From Williamsia muralis NBRC 105860 (lineage in GTDB: Bacteria; Actinomycetota; Actinomycetes; Mycobacteriales; Mycobacteriaceae), in the NCBI RefSeq assembly GCF_001598915.1, contig NZ_BDAP01000004.1:434001-498000 (forward strand): 64,000 nt of DNA, read 5' to 3'. The notes beneath the pieces were generated by a model that made no database searches, had not been told where the DNA came from, and was given only the letters and a program-made list of their open reading frames with translations. The position numbers and the translations under genes were made by a program. This document shows, piece after piece, positions 28,677 to 38,767 of this stretch (position 1 is its first letter; every line of letters begins with the position of its first letter).

Positions 28677-28837
28677 GGGCTACTTTCCGTAGTCTTTTGG
28701 ACCGGCGGAAAGCAACGCCGCAAAGAATACAACGGGCATGGCCCCTGAGCACAAATGCCCTGCGTATGGGCGCCTGTTTCGGCCCCGGAGACCATCGGGC
28801 CCATCACTGCCGAGGGCGGCGACTAGGCTTGTCGGTT

Positions 28838-29329
28838 ATGGCAGATTCATCGTTCGACGTGGTCAGCAAGCTCGATCGGCAGGAAGTCGACAATGCCCTC
28901 AATCAGGCGGCGAAAGAGTTGTCGCAGCGGTACGACTTCCGGGGCACCAACACCAAAATCGAGTGGTCGGGTGAGGAGAACATCGTGATCACCTCCGACG
29001 CCGAGGAGCGCGCCCAGGCGGGCCTGGAGGTCTTCAAGGAGAAGCTCATCCGGCGCGACATCTCTTTGAAGGCTTTCGACGCCGGCGAGGTCGTCGCTTC
29101 GGGCAAGACCTACAAGATCACCGGGACCCTGGTGCAGGGCATCGACTCGGAGAAGGCCAAGAAGATCACCAAGGCGATCCGCGACGAGGGACCCAAGGGT
29201 GTCAAGGCGCAGATCCAGGGTGAGGAGCTGCGCGTCTCCAGCAAGAAGCGCGACGACCTGCAGGCCGTGATCACGCTCCTGAAGAACAAGGATTTCGAGA
29301 TCGCCCTGCAGTTCGTGAATTACCGCTAG
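28838..29329 (+). CDS. YajQ-family nucleotide-binding protein
   Basis: 163 aa, full length. [32 protein letters not shown] and [15 protein letters not shown] motifs are typical of YajQ (UPF0234). Family members bind c-di-GMP in Xanthomonas and RNA/tRNA in E. coli; the role here is unknown. The ATG is 8 nt after TAGGCT, close to a leaderless arrangement; the reading frame open upstream crosses the tRNA-Tyr gene and is not used. Confidence 0.93.
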   Translation: MADSSFDVVSKLDRQEVDNALNQAAKELSQRYDFRGTNTKIEWSGEENIVITSDAEERAQAGLEVFKEKLIRRDISLKAFDAGEVVASGKTYKITGTLVQGIDSEKAKKITKAIRDEGPKGVKAQIQGEELRVSSKKRDDLQAVITLLKNKDFEIALQFVNYR

Positions 29330-29343
29330 TCCCACGCACCGAC

Positions 29344-29404
29344 ATCGTCCCGCTTGCAGGGCGCAGAGGGTACATACCCCTTGCGTTCCCACTGGCGGGA
29401 CGAT
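29344..29404. terminator. Long hairpin between convergent yajQ and htpX
   Basis: Arms ATCGTCCCGC (29344-29353) and GCGGGACGAT (29395-29404) enclose a loop that can itself pair (GGGTA-CA-TACCC). Located between two convergent stops, likely a shared terminator. Confidence 0.55.
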
Positions 29405-29424
29405 TGTGGTGGCTTTTGACGTCG

Positions 29425-30285
29425 TCAGCGGTGTGGGCCGGCCATCTCTTCCAGACGCCTGATGCGGTCTTGCATCGGAGGGTGCGTGGAGAACAGCTTG
29501 CCCACCCGCTCGCCGGCCCGGAACGGGTTGGCGATCATCAGGTGGGACTGCGCGGCGAGGTCGGGATTCGGCGGGAGCGGGGCGACCTGCACCCCACCGG
29601 AGATCTTGCGCAGCGCCGACGCAAGTGCCAGCGGGTCTCCGGTGAGCTCTGCACCCGAGGCATCGGCCTGGTATTCGCGTGAGCGCGACACCGCGAGTTT
29701 GATCACCGTCGCTGCGATCGGGCCCAGAAATGTGATGAGCAACAACATGATCGGGTTGGCGCCGCCCTCACGGTTGCTACCGAAGAAGAACGCGAAGTTG
29801 GCGATGCCGCTGATCACCGCAGCCATCGCACCTGCCACCGACGAGATGAGGATGTCCCGGTTGTAGACGTGCGACAGTTCGTGGCCGAGGACGGCACGGA
29901 GCTCGCGCTCGTCGAGGATCTGCAGGATTCCTGCGGTGCAGCAGACTGCGGCGTTCTTCGGATTACGTCCGGTGGCAAAGGCGTTCGGCGCCTCGGTGGG
30001 ACTCACGTACAACGCGGGCATGGGCTGACGCGCCACCGTCGCCAGCTCGCGGACGATCCGGTACAGCGCCGGCGCCTGCACCTCGGTGACGGGCTGTGCG
30101 TGCATGGCTTTGAGCGCCATCTTGGCGCTGTTGAAGTAGATGTAGGCGTTGAATCCGACCGCAGCCACCACGGCGACGAACAGGATGGCGGGACTGCGAA
30201 ACGCTGCCCCGATCCCGACGATGATCGCCGACATGAAACCGAGCAGCAGGACGGTCTTCAGGCCGTTGGCATGACCACCACTCAT
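29425..30285 (-). CDS. htpX: Membrane zinc metalloprotease HtpX
   Basis: 286 aa M48 protease. Two N-terminal membrane helices, the zinc motif [11 protein letters not shown] with a downstream [20 protein letters not shown] glutamate ligand, and two further hydrophobic segments after the active site. Degrades misfolded membrane proteins. Located next to the polyprenyl synthase gene, as htpX (Rv0563) is next to grcC1 in M. tuberculosis; 95 bp separate the two. Confidence 0.95.
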   Translation of the reverse strand: MSGGHANGLKTVLLLGFMSAIIVGIGAAFRSPAILFVAVVAAVGFNAYIYFNSAKMALKAMHAQPVTEVQAPALYRIVRELATVARQPMPALYVSPTEAPNAFATGRNPKNAAVCCTAGILQILDERELRAVLGHELSHVYNRDILISSVAGAMAAVISGIANFAFFFGSNREGGANPIMLLLITFLGPIAATVIKLAVSRSREYQADASGAELTGDPLALASALRKISGGVQVAPLPPNPDLAAQSHLMIANPFRAGERVGKLFSTHPPMQDRIRRLEEMAGPHR

Positions 30286-30380
30286 CCATCACTCCCGTCT
30301 GTACACACGGCAGCACAACGATCGGGCCCGACCTCACGGTTCCCGACCCCGGGCCGGTTAGAGCCGGACCACAGAGCAGA

Positions 30381-31391
30381 TCAGCCGATTCGGTCGATGG
30401 TGTAGCGAACCAGCGAGCTCATCGCATCGTGTGCGGGCCCCTCGGGGAGTTGGGCCAGTTCGGCATCGGCCGCGTCGGCATACCCCTGGAGAGTGGCTCG
30501 GGCCTTGGCCAGGCCCGCCGATTTGTTCAGGAGTTCGAGTGCTTCGGCGACCTCGGCGTCGTCGGTGAGCGGCCGGGGCGTGCCGTCGGCGGCGAGGACC
30601 AACTCGCGCAACCGGGTTTCGTCGGGGTCTGCGATGGCGTAGAGCACCGGCAGGGTATGCACGCCTTCGCGCAGATCGGTTCCCGGGTTCTTACCGGAGT
30701 CGCCGGCCACCGAACTGATGTCGATGATGTCGTCGCTGACCTGGAAAGCGGTCCCGATCGAGTCTCCGAGCCGGGACAGGCGTTCGATCTGCTCTTCGTC
30801 CGCACCCGAGGACATCGCCCCGAACCGGCCACTGGCCGCGATCAGCGAACCGGTCTTCTCCCAGACCACTTTCAGGTAGTGGTCGACGGGGTCGAGCTTG
30901 CCCTGCGAGCCCACGGTTTCACGCATCTGTCCGGTGACCAGCTCGGCGAAGGTGTCGGCAATGATGCGGACGGCGTGCGGCCCGAGGGTGGAGACGAGGC
31001 GCGAAGCCCGCGCGAACAAGAAGTCCCCGGACAGGATGGCAACACTGTTGCCCCACCGGCTGTTGGCGCTGACGGCACCGCGCCGCAGCTCGGCCTCGTC
31101 CATCACGTCGTCGTGGTACAGCGTCGCCAGGTGGATCATCTCCACGACGGTCGCCGAGATGATGACCTCGTGCGCGTGTGGGTTGGGGCCGAAATGGGCC
31201 GACAGGATCGAGAAGATCGGCCGGAACCGTTTGCCACCGGCCTTGGCCAGATGCGTGGCCGCCTCGGTCAGGAAGTCCTCACCAGAGGACAACTCCTCGA
31301 GCAGCAGCTTCTCGACGCTCTCCAGCGACCTGCCCACATCTGCGGCGAAGTCTTCCGAACCCATATCCAGACCCGCGAACGTCGTCTTCAC
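30381..31391 (-). CDS. grcC1: Polyprenyl diphosphate synthase (GrcC1-like, menaquinone side chain)
   Basis: 336 aa trans-isoprenyl diphosphate synthase. First Asp-rich motif DDVMD (YHDDVMDEAELRRG) and second DDIID (FQVSDDIIDISSVAG) bind Mg and the diphosphate. Chain length cannot be read with certainty; the men gene context suggests the menaquinone tail. GTG 31391 has AGGAG 10 nt upstream; the frame is open for 27 codons more. Divergent from menJ. Confidence 0.92.
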   Translation of the reverse strand: MKTTFAGLDMGSEDFAADVGRSLESVEKLLLEELSSGEDFLTEAATHLAKAGGKRFRPIFSILSAHFGPNPHAHEVIISATVVEMIHLATLYHDDVMDEAELRRGAVSANSRWGNSVAILSGDFLFARASRLVSTLGPHAVRIIADTFAELVTGQMRETVGSQGKLDPVDHYLKVVWEKTGSLIAASGRFGAMSSGADEEQIERLSRLGDSIGTAFQVSDDIIDISSVAGDSGKNPGTDLREGVHTLPVLYAIADPDETRLRELVLAADGTPRPLTDDAEVAEALELLNKSAGLAKARATLQGYADAADAELAQLPEGPAHDAMSSLVRYTIDRIG

Positions 31392-31432
31392 GCCTGACCA
31401 GCTCCTGTCATAGGACGAGCCTAATGGTGCGC

Positions 31433-31438
31433 GATACT
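31433..31438 (+). promoter_or_regulatory. -10 element of menJ, leaderless arrangement
   Basis: GATACT lies 6 nt before GTG 31445. The A at position 2 and T at position 6 match the actinobacterial -10 core; the spacing puts transcription start at the start codon. Confidence 0.45.
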
Positions 31439-31444
31439 TGCCGG

Positions 31445-32698
31445 GTGAGTGCACCCATCCCATGTCCGTCACGCACCCAGGTGCTTGTGGTCGGCGCAGG
31501 TCCCGGCGGCTCGGCCGCGGCGTATGCGGCAGTCCGGGCGGGATACGAGGTGACTCTGCTCGACTCGGCGGTGTTCCCGCGAGACAAGACGTGCGGCGAC
31601 GGACTGACGCCTCGCGCCATCGCCGAACTCGATGCCCTCGGCCTCGGTGACGCGTTCTCGGGTCCGCGGATTCTCGGACTGGACATGCAGGGCTGGGGAG
31701 GCCGTCAACTCGTCCGCTGGCCGTCGAAGTCGGACCATTTCCCCGATTACGGCAGCGCTGTCGCCCGCACCGAACTCGACGACCGGATCCGCGTTCATGC
31801 CGTGGAGGCGGGAGCGACGATGGTGTCGGGCACCAAAGCGGTCGGTGCCACCGTCGTCGACGGCAAAGTGACTGCCGTGCAGGTCAATACAGCCGACGGT
31901 CCCGCGGAGATCAAGGTCGACAAGCTCATCGTCGCCGATGGGGTGCGCTCGGCGTTGGGCAATGCGCTGGGACGGTCGTGGCACCGCACCACCGCTTACG
32001 GTGTGGCCGCGCGGGCCTACGTGCAGTCCGAACGCTGCAACGACCCCTGGATGGGGTCGCACCTGGAATTGCGCGGCACCGATTCCGAACTGCTGCCCGG
32101 ATACGGCTGGGTCTTCCCACTGGGTTCGGAGACCGGGCTGGTCAACATCGGGGTGGGTGCCCTTGCGACGGACAAACGCCCGGCGAGCATGGCGCTGCGC
32201 CCGATCATCGAGCACTACACCAACTCTCAGCGTGAGGACTGGCGGCTCAGCGGCGAGCCGATGCGCATCGCCTCGGCGCTGTTGCCGATGGGCGGAGCGG
32301 TCAGCAACGTCGCAGGAGCGAACTGGGTGTTGATCGGCGATGCGGCCGCCTGCGTCAACCCACTCAACGGCGAGGGCATCGACTACGCGCTGGAGACCGC
32401 CCGACTGGCCGTCGAAGTACTTGACCAGCAAGACCTTTCGGCTCTCTGGCCGGACCTGCTCCGGTCGCGGTACGCGTTGGCATTCTCCGCCGCCCGCCGA
32501 CTCGCTGCCGTCCTGACCGTGCCGCGGGTGGTGCCCGTCCTGGGCCGCCCGGGCATCCGTTCGGCAGCGTTGATGTCGATGGTGGTGCGGGTGATGGGAA
32601 ATCTGATCACCGAGGACGACAGAGACCTGATCGCCCGGGCCTGGCGCGTTGCCGGCATGACCAGCAGCGCACTCGACTCCCGCCCGCCTTTCACCTGA
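31445..32698 (+). CDS. menJ: Menaquinone reductase MenJ (geranylgeranyl reductase family)
   Basis: 417 aa FAD enzyme. GAGPGGSAA dinucleotide-binding motif, FPRDKTCGDGLTPRAIAELD, GYGWVFPL and GDAAACVNPLNGEGIDYALE motifs are close to M. tuberculosis MenJ (Rv0561c), which saturates one isoprene unit of menaquinone. Gene order grcC1-menJ-menG supports this. I chose GTG 31445 (VSAPIPCPS) because a -10-like GATACT is placed for leaderless expression; ATG 31424 is the alternative. It converges with menG at a hairpin. Confidence 0.93.
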   Translation: MSAPIPCPSRTQVLVVGAGPGGSAAAYAAVRAGYEVTLLDSAVFPRDKTCGDGLTPRAIAELDALGLGDAFSGPRILGLDMQGWGGRQLVRWPSKSDHFPDYGSAVARTELDDRIRVHAVEAGATMVSGTKAVGATVVDGKVTAVQVNTADGPAEIKVDKLIVADGVRSALGNALGRSWHRTTAYGVAARAYVQSERCNDPWMGSHLELRGTDSELLPGYGWVFPLGSETGLVNIGVGALATDKRPASMALRPIIEHYTNSQREDWRLSGEPMRIASALLPMGGAVSNVAGANWVLIGDAAACVNPLNGEGIDYALETARLAVEVLDQQDLSALWPDLLRSRYALAFSAARRLAAVLTVPRVVPVLGRPGIRSAALMSMVVRVMGNLITEDDRDLIARAWRVAGMTSSALDSRPPFT

Positions 32699-32712
32699 CC
32701 CTTCCCCCGACC

Positions 32713-32790
32713 CCCGACCCCGATGATGTGCCCTTCTGGCGAGCAAAACCCCAGGTCGCGACCGCCACAACCGCACATCATCGGGGGGTC
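32713..32790. terminator. Shared inverted repeat between convergent menJ and menG
   Basis: CCCCGATGATGTGC (32718-32731) and GCACATCATCGGGG (32773-32786) are perfect 14-nt complements flanked by G/C runs, with a 41-nt loop. Lies between the two stop codons; no T-tract. Confidence 0.6.
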
Positions 32791-32808
32791 GGGGACGGGA
32801 CGGACGGG

Positions 32809-33498
32809 CTAGCGGGGCTTGATGCCTCGGTGTAGGGCGGTGATGCCGAAGGTGAGGTTGCGCCAGCGGACGTGCTCGAAACCTGCGGACTTCATCCGCT
32901 GCGCAAGAGCGGCCTGGTCGGGCCATTCGCGGATCGACTCCGCAAGGTACACATAGGCATCCGGATTGCTGGACACCTTCCTGGCGACCGAGGGCAGCGC
33001 CTTCATCAGGTATTCCATGTAGACCACGCGCATCGGCGCGAACACCGGTGTGGAGAACTCGCAGATCACCACTCGCCCACCGGGTTTGAGGACCCGGAAC
33101 AGTTCTGCGAACGCCTGGTCGACGTCGTTCACGTTGCGCAGACCGAAGGAGATGGTCGCGGCATCGAAGGACTCGTCTCCGAACGGCAGATGCAACGCAT
33201 CGGCCCCGACCTTCGGTACCGACCGCCGGGCGCCTGCCTTGAGCATGCCCATGGAGAAATCGGCGGCCACACAGTTCGCGCCCGAGCGGGCGAGCTCTTC
33301 GGTGGACACCGCGGTACCGGCGGCGAGATCGAGCACCACATCGCCGGGTCCGAGGGCAAGCGCCTTGCGGGTGGCGACCCGCCATCCCCTGTCCTGACCG
33401 AACGAGAGCACCGTGTTCGTCAGGTCGTAGCGGCCGGCCACTCCGTCGAACATGGCCGCGACGTCGGCGGGATCCTTGGCCAGCGATGCACGAGACAT
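32809..33498 (-). CDS. menG: Demethylmenaquinone methyltransferase MenG/UbiE
   Basis: 229 aa SAM-dependent methyltransferase that makes menaquinone from demethylmenaquinone. [36 protein letters not shown] and [14 protein letters not shown] are the UbiE/MenG signatures; near the M. tuberculosis protein throughout. Start ATG 33498 (MSRASLAKD) sits 7 nt after TACGGT; a GTG three codons upstream is possible but would lie within the inferred promoter spacing. Confidence 0.96.
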   Translation of the reverse strand: MSRASLAKDPADVAAMFDGVAGRYDLTNTVLSFGQDRGWRVATRKALALGPGDVVLDLAAGTAVSTEELARSGANCVAADFSMGMLKAGARRSVPKVGADALHLPFGDESFDAATISFGLRNVNDVDQAFAELFRVLKPGGRVVICEFSTPVFAPMRVVYMEYLMKALPSVARKVSSNPDAYVYLAESIREWPDQAALAQRMKSAGFEHVRWRNLTFGITALHRGIKPR

Positions 33499-33505
33499 AA
33501 CGGCC

Positions 33506-33511
33506 ACCGTA
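33506..33511 (-). promoter_or_regulatory. -10 element of menG, leaderless arrangement
   Basis: Minus-strand TACGGT, 7 nt (GGCCGTT) before the ATG; no Shine-Dalgarno. Typical leaderless spacing. Confidence 0.6.
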
Positions 33512-33539
33512 CCGGCTGGAGAAGAGTCCCCGTGAACCT

Positions 33540-34700
33540 CTATGCCGACCGCCGACGCAACAGGTCGTCGCGGCCGAGGACGTCGTCGTAATGCCAGATC
33601 AGCTGGTCAGCAATGGCCGACCAGGTGCGTCCGCGCACGCTGCGCCGGGCCGCGGCGCCGAACTCGTCACGGGTCCTCTTGTCCTGCAAGGTCGCGATCG
33701 CGTCGACGAGCCGGGGCGAGAAGTCTTCGACGCCGAGCAGGTACCCGGTCCGGCAGTGGGTGATCAGGTCACGCGGACCGCCGGCGTCGGGGCCGATCGC
33801 GGGAACACCACTGGCCAGGGCCTCCTGGACCGCCTGACAAAACGTTTCGTGTTCGCCCGCGTGCACGAAGACGTCGAGGCTGGCATAGGCGCGGGCGAGG
33901 TCGAGACCGCCCAGTTCCCCGGTGAACACCGCGTCGGGCATCAGCTTGCCGAGCCGATCGCGCTCGGGTCCCCCGCCCACGATCACCAGCTGCACGTCCG
34001 AACGCCCGGACAGCACGGCGAGGCGTTCGACGTGCTTTTCGGGCGCCAATCTGCCGACGAACCCGACGATCAGCTTGCCCTGCGGGCTCCACTTCGACCG
34101 CAATGATTCGTCACTTCGGTCGGGATGGAACCTCTCGGCATCCACACCTCTGCCCCATTGGAACACCCGTGGAATGCCGTGATCTCGAAGGGCTTTCACC
34201 GACACGGTGGACGGCGCAAGAGTGCGGTCGCAGGCGGTGTGGAGTTTGCGGGTCCAAGCCCAGGCAGCGCGGGTGCCCAGTTTCATCCCGTAGCTCGCCG
34301 CGAAGCCCGCGACATCGGTCTGGAACACGGCCACCGACGGCACGTCGAGGCGCCGTGCTGCGGCAGCCCCCGCGGCCCCGACCACAAACGGTGATGCCAG
34401 GTGCACCACGTCCGGCTCGAAATCGGCGAGTGCGCGGAACATCGACGGCGCGGGCACACCGACGGGCAGTGAACTGACCTTCGGGACCATCACCGAGGGG
34501 ATGTAGTGGACAGGAGCGCCAGAGACCTCGTCCGGCCCACGCGACTGCTCGTCGCCCTTGCTCGCCGACCGAGGAAGGGCCGGCGCGATGATCATGGCTT
34601 CGTGCCCGGTGTGCTCAAAATGCTCGGCCACCCGCAGCACGGAGTTCACCACGCCGTTCATGTTCGGGAGAAAGCTCTCCGCGACGATTGCGACTCGCAC
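33540..34700 (-). CDS. mgtA: GT4 mannosyltransferase, MgtA-like
   Basis: 386 aa GT-B glycosyltransferase. N-terminal [19 protein letters not shown], donor-site segments [14 protein letters not shown] and [20 protein letters not shown] (E-x7-E) are close to MgtA/PimB-type GDP-mannose-dependent enzymes; M. tuberculosis MgtA (Rv0557) occupies the same place beside menG. Likely role: mannosylation of a cell-envelope glycolipid anchor. GTG 34700 follows CACACT by 6 nt, possibly leaderless. Cytoplasmic face of membrane. Confidence 0.9.
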   Translation of the reverse strand: MRVAIVAESFLPNMNGVVNSVLRVAEHFEHTGHEAMIIAPALPRSASKGDEQSRGPDEVSGAPVHYIPSVMVPKVSSLPVGVPAPSMFRALADFEPDVVHLASPFVVGAAGAAAARRLDVPSVAVFQTDVAGFAASYGMKLGTRAAWAWTRKLHTACDRTLAPSTVSVKALRDHGIPRVFQWGRGVDAERFHPDRSDESLRSKWSPQGKLIVGFVGRLAPEKHVERLAVLSGRSDVQLVIVGGGPERDRLGKLMPDAVFTGELGGLDLARAYASLDVFVHAGEHETFCQAVQEALASGVPAIGPDAGGPRDLITHCRTGYLLGVEDFSPRLVDAIATLQDKRTRDEFGAAARRSVRGRTWSAIADQLIWHYDDVLGRDDLLRRRSA

Positions 34701-34725
34701 GGTGCCAGTGTGGGCACCGGACCTG

Positions 34726-35196
34726 TCAGGAGGTCTGCGACGCCGTGACCGGAGGCCGAACCGTAGGTGAACGTCCATTGGCGCGGCGACGGTGTGTTTC
34801 GGCCAACAGCACCATGATCGCCGCGATGGCGAGCCATGAATACACCAGTACCGACAGTGCGGGCAGAATGGACAGGCTTGCGTCGCGTCCGGCCACCCGG
34901 ACCAGCTCGGGGTTGGTCGAGGAGTATTCGATGCTGATCCGCTGCCCCTCGGTCAGTCGTCCGGGGTAGAACACCCCGAGCCTGGGACTGCGGAAGATGC
35001 CGTCCGGCGTCGAAAAGCTGACGGTGGCCTTGGTGGGGCTGGCGCTGACCACATCGGCCACGGCGGTGGCCTTGTCGTCGTCGATCAGCGCATCGTCGCG
35101 ATACGACCCTGCGACCATCACGGCCATCATGATGGTCACCAGGACCCCGACCGTGAGTAGTCCGATCTGTACTCGGCGCAGCACGGTAGCGGACAT
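34726..35196 (-). CDS. DUF3592-type membrane protein (Rv0556-like position)
   Basis: 156 aa. Two membrane helices ([20 protein letters not shown] near the N-terminus and [19 protein letters not shown] near the C-terminus) flank a ~90-residue extracytoplasmic beta-rich domain with [16 protein letters not shown], as in DUF3592 proteins. Function unknown. It is in the position of Rv0556 between menD and mgtA. The start ATG 35196 is set by TATTGT 7 nt upstream. Confidence 0.82.
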   Translation of the reverse strand: MSATVLRRVQIGLLTVGVLVTIMMAVMVAGSYRDDALIDDDKATAVADVVSASPTKATVSFSTPDGIFRSPRLGVFYPGRLTEGQRISIEYSSTNPELVRVAGRDASLSILPALSVLVYSWLAIAAIMVLLAETHRRRANGRSPTVRPPVTASQTS

Positions 35197-35203
35197 GCAG
35201 GCC

Positions 35204-35209
35204 ACAATA
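35204..35209 (-). promoter_or_regulatory. -10 element of the DUF3592 gene, leaderless arrangement
   Basis: Minus-strand TATTGT followed by GGCCTGC and the ATG. Same geometry as menG. Confidence 0.6.
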
Positions 35210-35263
35210 GCGACCCCGGCCGCCTCCCCACCGAACCGTGTGACCGCCGACTCATCAGGGCAA

Positions 35264-35306
35264 CAATGTTGTTCATCCAACATTGAGCCCGAGTTACCCG
35301 TAATAT
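35264..35306 (+). promoter_or_regulatory. Promoter with operator candidate upstream of cfa-type gene
   Basis: A strong -10 TAATAT at 35301-35306. An inverted repeat CAATGTTG-TTCATC-CAACATTG (35264-35285) covers the -35 region, so a bound dimeric regulator would block RNA polymerase. Regulator unknown. Confidence 0.55.
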
Positions 35307-35382
35307 CCCGGGACCAGTGGCCGCTGCGCTGAAACCCTCGGGCGTTGGTTGCGGTCGCTCAGTCTCGTTGATTGGACCTTTC

Positions 35383-36249
35383 ATGGCCGACCTCAAACCC
35401 TATTTCGACGACGTCCAAGCTCATTACGATCTGTCGGACGACTTCTTCGCACTGTTCCTCGATCCGACGCGGACGTACAGCTGCGCCTACTTCGAGCAGG
35501 ACGACTACACGCTGGAGCAGGCTCAGCGAGCGAAAGTCGATCTGGCACTGGGCAAATGCGACCTCCAGCCGGGCATGCGCCTGCTCGACATCGGTTGCGG
35601 ATGGGGCGCCACGGTGATGCGGGCAGTGGAGGGGTACGGCGTCGACGCGGTGGGACTCACGTTGTCGCAGAATCAATTCGAGTATGTCGAAGGGCTCATC
35701 GACAACCGCGGTTGGCCCTCGGAACGGGCTTCGGTGCGTTTGCAGGGATGGGAAGAGTTCGACGAACCGGTCGACCGCATCGTCAGCATCGGCGCGTTCG
35801 AACACTTCCGCAAGGAACGGTACGACGCGTTCTTCGAGAAGTCGTTCTCACTCCTGCCCTCGGGCGGTCGAATGTTGTTGCACACCATCGTCGGTCACAA
35901 TCGGCACGACATCCGAGACAAGGGTCTGCCGATCGACCGCAAGCTCCTCGAGTTCACGCGGTTCATCACCCGGGAGATCTTCCCGGGTGGGCAACTGCCG
36001 GAACCGAAGTGGGTCGTCGAGGGCGCCGAGCGTGTCGGGTACACGGTCGACCGGGTGCACCCACTCCAGCTCCACTACGCACGAACACTCGACCTTTGGT
36101 CGGCTGCATTGGAGCGCCGACATGACGAAGCGGTCGAGATCGCCTCGCAGGAAACGTTCGACACGTACATGAAGTACCTCACCGGGTGCGCAGAGCTGTT
36201 CCGGCAGGGCTACGTCGACGTCATGCAGTTCACCCTGCTCAAACCGTGA
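35383..36249 (+). CDS. Cyclopropane fatty acid / mycolic acid methyltransferase family protein
   Basis: 288 aa, the usual length for mycobacterial CmaA/MmaA/UmaA enzymes. Motifs: QAHYDLSDDFFALFLDPTRT, YSCAYFE with the bicarbonate-site Cys, SAM site RLLDIGCGWGATVMRA, LTLSQNQ, and IGAFEHF with the active-site Glu. Transfers a methyl(ene) from SAM to unsaturated lipids. It interrupts the menD-Rv0556-mgtA order of M. tuberculosis and has its own promoter. Whether it acts on mycolates or phospholipids is not resolvable. ATG 35383 chosen because family similarity begins there. Confidence 0.9.
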   Translation: MADLKPYFDDVQAHYDLSDDFFALFLDPTRTYSCAYFEQDDYTLEQAQRAKVDLALGKCDLQPGMRLLDIGCGWGATVMRAVEGYGVDAVGLTLSQNQFEYVEGLIDNRGWPSERASVRLQGWEEFDEPVDRIVSIGAFEHFRKERYDAFFEKSFSLLPSGGRMLLHTIVGHNRHDIRDKGLPIDRKLLEFTRFITREIFPGGQLPEPKWVVEGAERVGYTVDRVHPLQLHYARTLDLWSAALERRHDEAVEIASQETFDTYMKYLTGCAELFRQGYVDVMQFTLLKP

Positions 36250-36283
36250 TCCACCACCCGCGAACCGAAAGGGTCCGATCGGT

Positions 36284-37921
36284 CTAGAGGCGCGCCTTGA
36301 TGGCGGCATGCACCGACCGCAGCGACGCGCGGTCGGTGCGTACCTCCACCACGTCGATGCCCTCGCCGGCAGCGCTCAGTGCCGCGGGTAGCTCGGCCGG
36401 CGTCACCAGCGAATGCCTCGTACCGAAGCCCGCGCACACCGACGCCAGGTCGGTGCGGTGTGGAGTACCGAACACCCGCTCGTGCGCGCCGAGGTAGTCG
36501 GGCCCGTCGAAGCGGGGGTCGCCCTGCTCGAGCAACCCGAAGATCCCGCCGCCGTCGTCGTTGGCCACCACGATGGTCAGCCGGCCCGGTCGCGGCTCGG
36601 CCGGGCCGATCAACAGACCCGTCGCGTCGTGCACGAACGTCAGATCACCCATCAACGCCACGGTGCGCACATCACGGGCCAACGCGGCCCCGATCGCCGT
36701 GGAGACGTTGCCGTCGATACCTGCCACACCCCGGTTGGACAGCACCCGCACGTCTGGTCCCACCCGGCCGGCCAGGGCGACGTCGCGGATCGGGTTCGAT
36801 GCCCCGACCACGAGCTGCTCACCCGGCGACATCGCGGCACTGACAACCCGGGCCACGTGTAACCCGGTGGGCAGGTCGGTGGCATCGAGGACGGCGTCCA
36901 CCGCCCCGACCGCTCGTTGATGTGCGGCGGCGCAGTCCTTCAGCCAGTCCTCGTCGGGCTCACCGGTGGTGATGGCTCGCGAACCCGTCGCCAGGACGTT
37001 GCCGGAGACGTCCGGCCACCGCGGCCCGGTGGTCAGCGCATACACCCTGATCGACGGGTCGGCGAGCAGCGTCGACACCTGGCGGTGCAGTGTGGGCCGG
37101 CCGCAGATGATGGCCTGGGTGGGTCGTACCGCGGTGAGAGCCAGCGGATGCAGCGGGTTCTCGGGGGCGGGTGCCGTCGGTTCGGCGACCGTGGGCAACG
37201 CTGCGAGTTCGGGACGGTGTCCGGCGCCGTGCCCGGAGATCACCACGGTCGGCTCGGTGAGGTCGATCTCCACCGGTACGTCCAACTTTCCGACGGCTGT
37301 CGCGGTCCACGGCGCGTTGCCGGGCCGTCCGCTGTAGGTGCCGAGGTCGTCGTGCGGTCCGACGCCGGGTTCGGGCACGAGCGGTTCGCGCAACGGGATG
37401 TCGAACTGGACGGGGCCCGCGTTGCCGGTGCGGGCTCCGCGCGCCGCGGCCAGCACGCGTCCGACGGCCGAGCGCCACTGACTGTTGGTGTCGAGGTTCT
37501 GTTCGGCGAGACCCAGGCTGATGGCGGCACGCACCTGCGTGCCGAAGATCCCGAACTGTTCGATGGTCTGGTTGGCACCCGAGCCGAGGAGTTCATACGG
37601 CCTGTTGGCGCTGACCACCACCAGCGGCACACGCGCATAGTTGGCCTCGAAGACCGCCGGGCTCATGTTGGCGACTGCGGTGCCACTGGTCATCACGATG
37701 GGCACCGGCTGCCCGGAGGCGACCGCCAGGCCCAGTGCCAGGTAGCCGGCCGTGCGCTCGTCCACCCGGACGTGGAGCCGCAGTCGGCCCGCTGCGTCGG
37801 CGGCGTGCAGAGCAAAGGCGAACGGCGCATTACGTGAACCGGGGCACAGCACCGCCTCGCGTACGCCGCCGCGGATCATCTCGTCGACGATCACTCGGGC
37901 CTGCAGAGTCGAGGGATTCAT
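36284..37921 (-). CDS. menD: SEPHCHC synthase MenD
   Basis: 545 aa ThDP-dependent enzyme joining 2-oxoglutarate and isochorismate in menaquinone synthesis. N-terminal [16 protein letters not shown] with [14 protein letters not shown] (ThDP Glu), [17 protein letters not shown], and C-terminal ThDP-Mg motif [14 protein letters not shown] ... [17 protein letters not shown]. Full length. The ATG lies 6 nt after TAGCCT on the minus strand, so it is probably leaderless, like menG and menJ. Divergent from pgmB. Confidence 0.96.
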   Translation of the reverse strand: MNPSTLQARVIVDEMIRGGVREAVLCPGSRNAPFAFALHAADAAGRLRLHVRVDERTAGYLALGLAVASGQPVPIVMTSGTAVANMSPAVFEANYARVPLVVVSANRPYELLGSGANQTIEQFGIFGTQVRAAISLGLAEQNLDTNSQWRSAVGRVLAAARGARTGNAGPVQFDIPLREPLVPEPGVGPHDDLGTYSGRPGNAPWTATAVGKLDVPVEIDLTEPTVVISGHGAGHRPELAALPTVAEPTAPAPENPLHPLALTAVRPTQAIICGRPTLHRQVSTLLADPSIRVYALTTGPRWPDVSGNVLATGSRAITTGEPDEDWLKDCAAAHQRAVGAVDAVLDATDLPTGLHVARVVSAAMSPGEQLVVGASNPIRDVALAGRVGPDVRVLSNRGVAGIDGNVSTAIGAALARDVRTVALMGDLTFVHDATGLLIGPAEPRPGRLTIVVANDDGGGIFGLLEQGDPRFDGPDYLGAHERVFGTPHRTDLASVCAGFGTRHSLVTPAELPAALSAAGEGIDVVEVRTDRASLRSVHAAIKARL

Positions 37922-37927
37922 TACTTC

Positions 37928-37933
37928 AGGCTA
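37928..37933 (-). promoter_or_regulatory. -10 element of menD, leaderless arrangement
   Basis: Minus-strand TAGCCT, then GAAGTA, then ATG; no Shine-Dalgarno. Confidence 0.55.
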
Positions 37934-38004
37934 ACCGCGGTCGGGGCGGCGGTCCCGGCCCGATCGGATGCGCCACACGGCCGGTGCTGTCGGGAGAGCA
38001 CGGG

Positions 38005-38010
38005 TAGCGT
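38005..38010 (+). promoter_or_regulatory. -10 element of pgmB, leaderless arrangement
   Basis: TAGCGT followed by CGGGGCG and GTG 38018: seven-nucleotide spacing and no Shine-Dalgarno. Confidence 0.6.
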
Positions 38011-38017
38011 CGGGGCG

Positions 38018-38767
38018 GTGATTGGATTACCGAGCTCGGTCACTGCGCTGCTGTTCGATCTCGACGGGGTGCTCACCAGTACCGCAGTCATCCACAGCCA
38101 GGCGTGGAAGCAGGCATTCGACACCTTCCTCCAGACCTATCCGGCCGGTGACGCCACCCAGAAGCGGCCGTTCGACCAGAACGATTACCTGCAATACGTG
38201 GACGGCCGCTCCAGGGACGACGGCATCACCACGTTCTTGCGGTCACGGAACATCACGTTGCCACCGGGCAGCCCGAACGACGGCCCGCACGACGCCACCG
38301 TCGCCGGCATCGGCAACACCAAGAACGCCCTGTTCCTCGACATACTCAAAACCAAAGGCGCACAGGCGTATCCCGATGCCGTCGCCTATCTGAAAGCAGC
38401 CCAGGAGGCACAGTTGGCCATCGCCGTCGTGACGTCGTCGAAGAACGGCGCGGAGATCCTGCGTGCGACGGGGCTCGAGTCCTACGTCCAGGCCCGCGTG
38501 GACGGATTGGTGATCGCCGAACAGGGGCTGGCGGGCAAGCCGGCGCCGGACTCGTTTCTCGCCGGGGCGAAGGCGCTCGGCGTGGCCCCCGCTCAGGCGG
38601 CCGTCTTCGAGGACGCCGTCTCCGGCGTGCAGGCCGGCCATGCTGGAGATTTCGGTCATGTGGTGGGCGTCGACCGCACCGAGGGCGACACACACCGCCG
38701 CGAGCTGAAACAGTCGGGTGCCGACGTGGTTGTCGAGACCCTCACCGAATTGCTGGATCCCCGATGA
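38018..38767 (+). CDS. pgmB: Beta-phosphoglucomutase family HAD hydrolase
   Basis: 249 aa HAD phosphatase/mutase. Nucleophile motif FDLDGVLTST (Asp14, Asp16), VTSSKN (motif II), GKPAPDSF (motif III Lys) and VFEDAVSGVQAG (motif IV). Expected to convert beta-glucose-1-phosphate to glucose-6-phosphate. The stop overlaps the ATG of a GH65 phosphorylase (ATGA), so the two act together; the pair resembles Rv3400-Rv3401 of M. tuberculosis. Confidence 0.9.
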   Translation: MIGLPSSVTALLFDLDGVLTSTAVIHSQAWKQAFDTFLQTYPAGDATQKRPFDQNDYLQYVDGRSRDDGITTFLRSRNITLPPGSPNDGPHDATVAGIGNTKNALFLDILKTKGAQAYPDAVAYLKAAQEAQLAIAVVTSSKNGAEILRATGLESYVQARVDGLVIAEQGLAGKPAPDSFLAGAKALGVAPAQAAVFEDAVSGVQAGHAGDFGHVVGVDRTEGDTHRRELKQSGADVVVETLTELLDPR

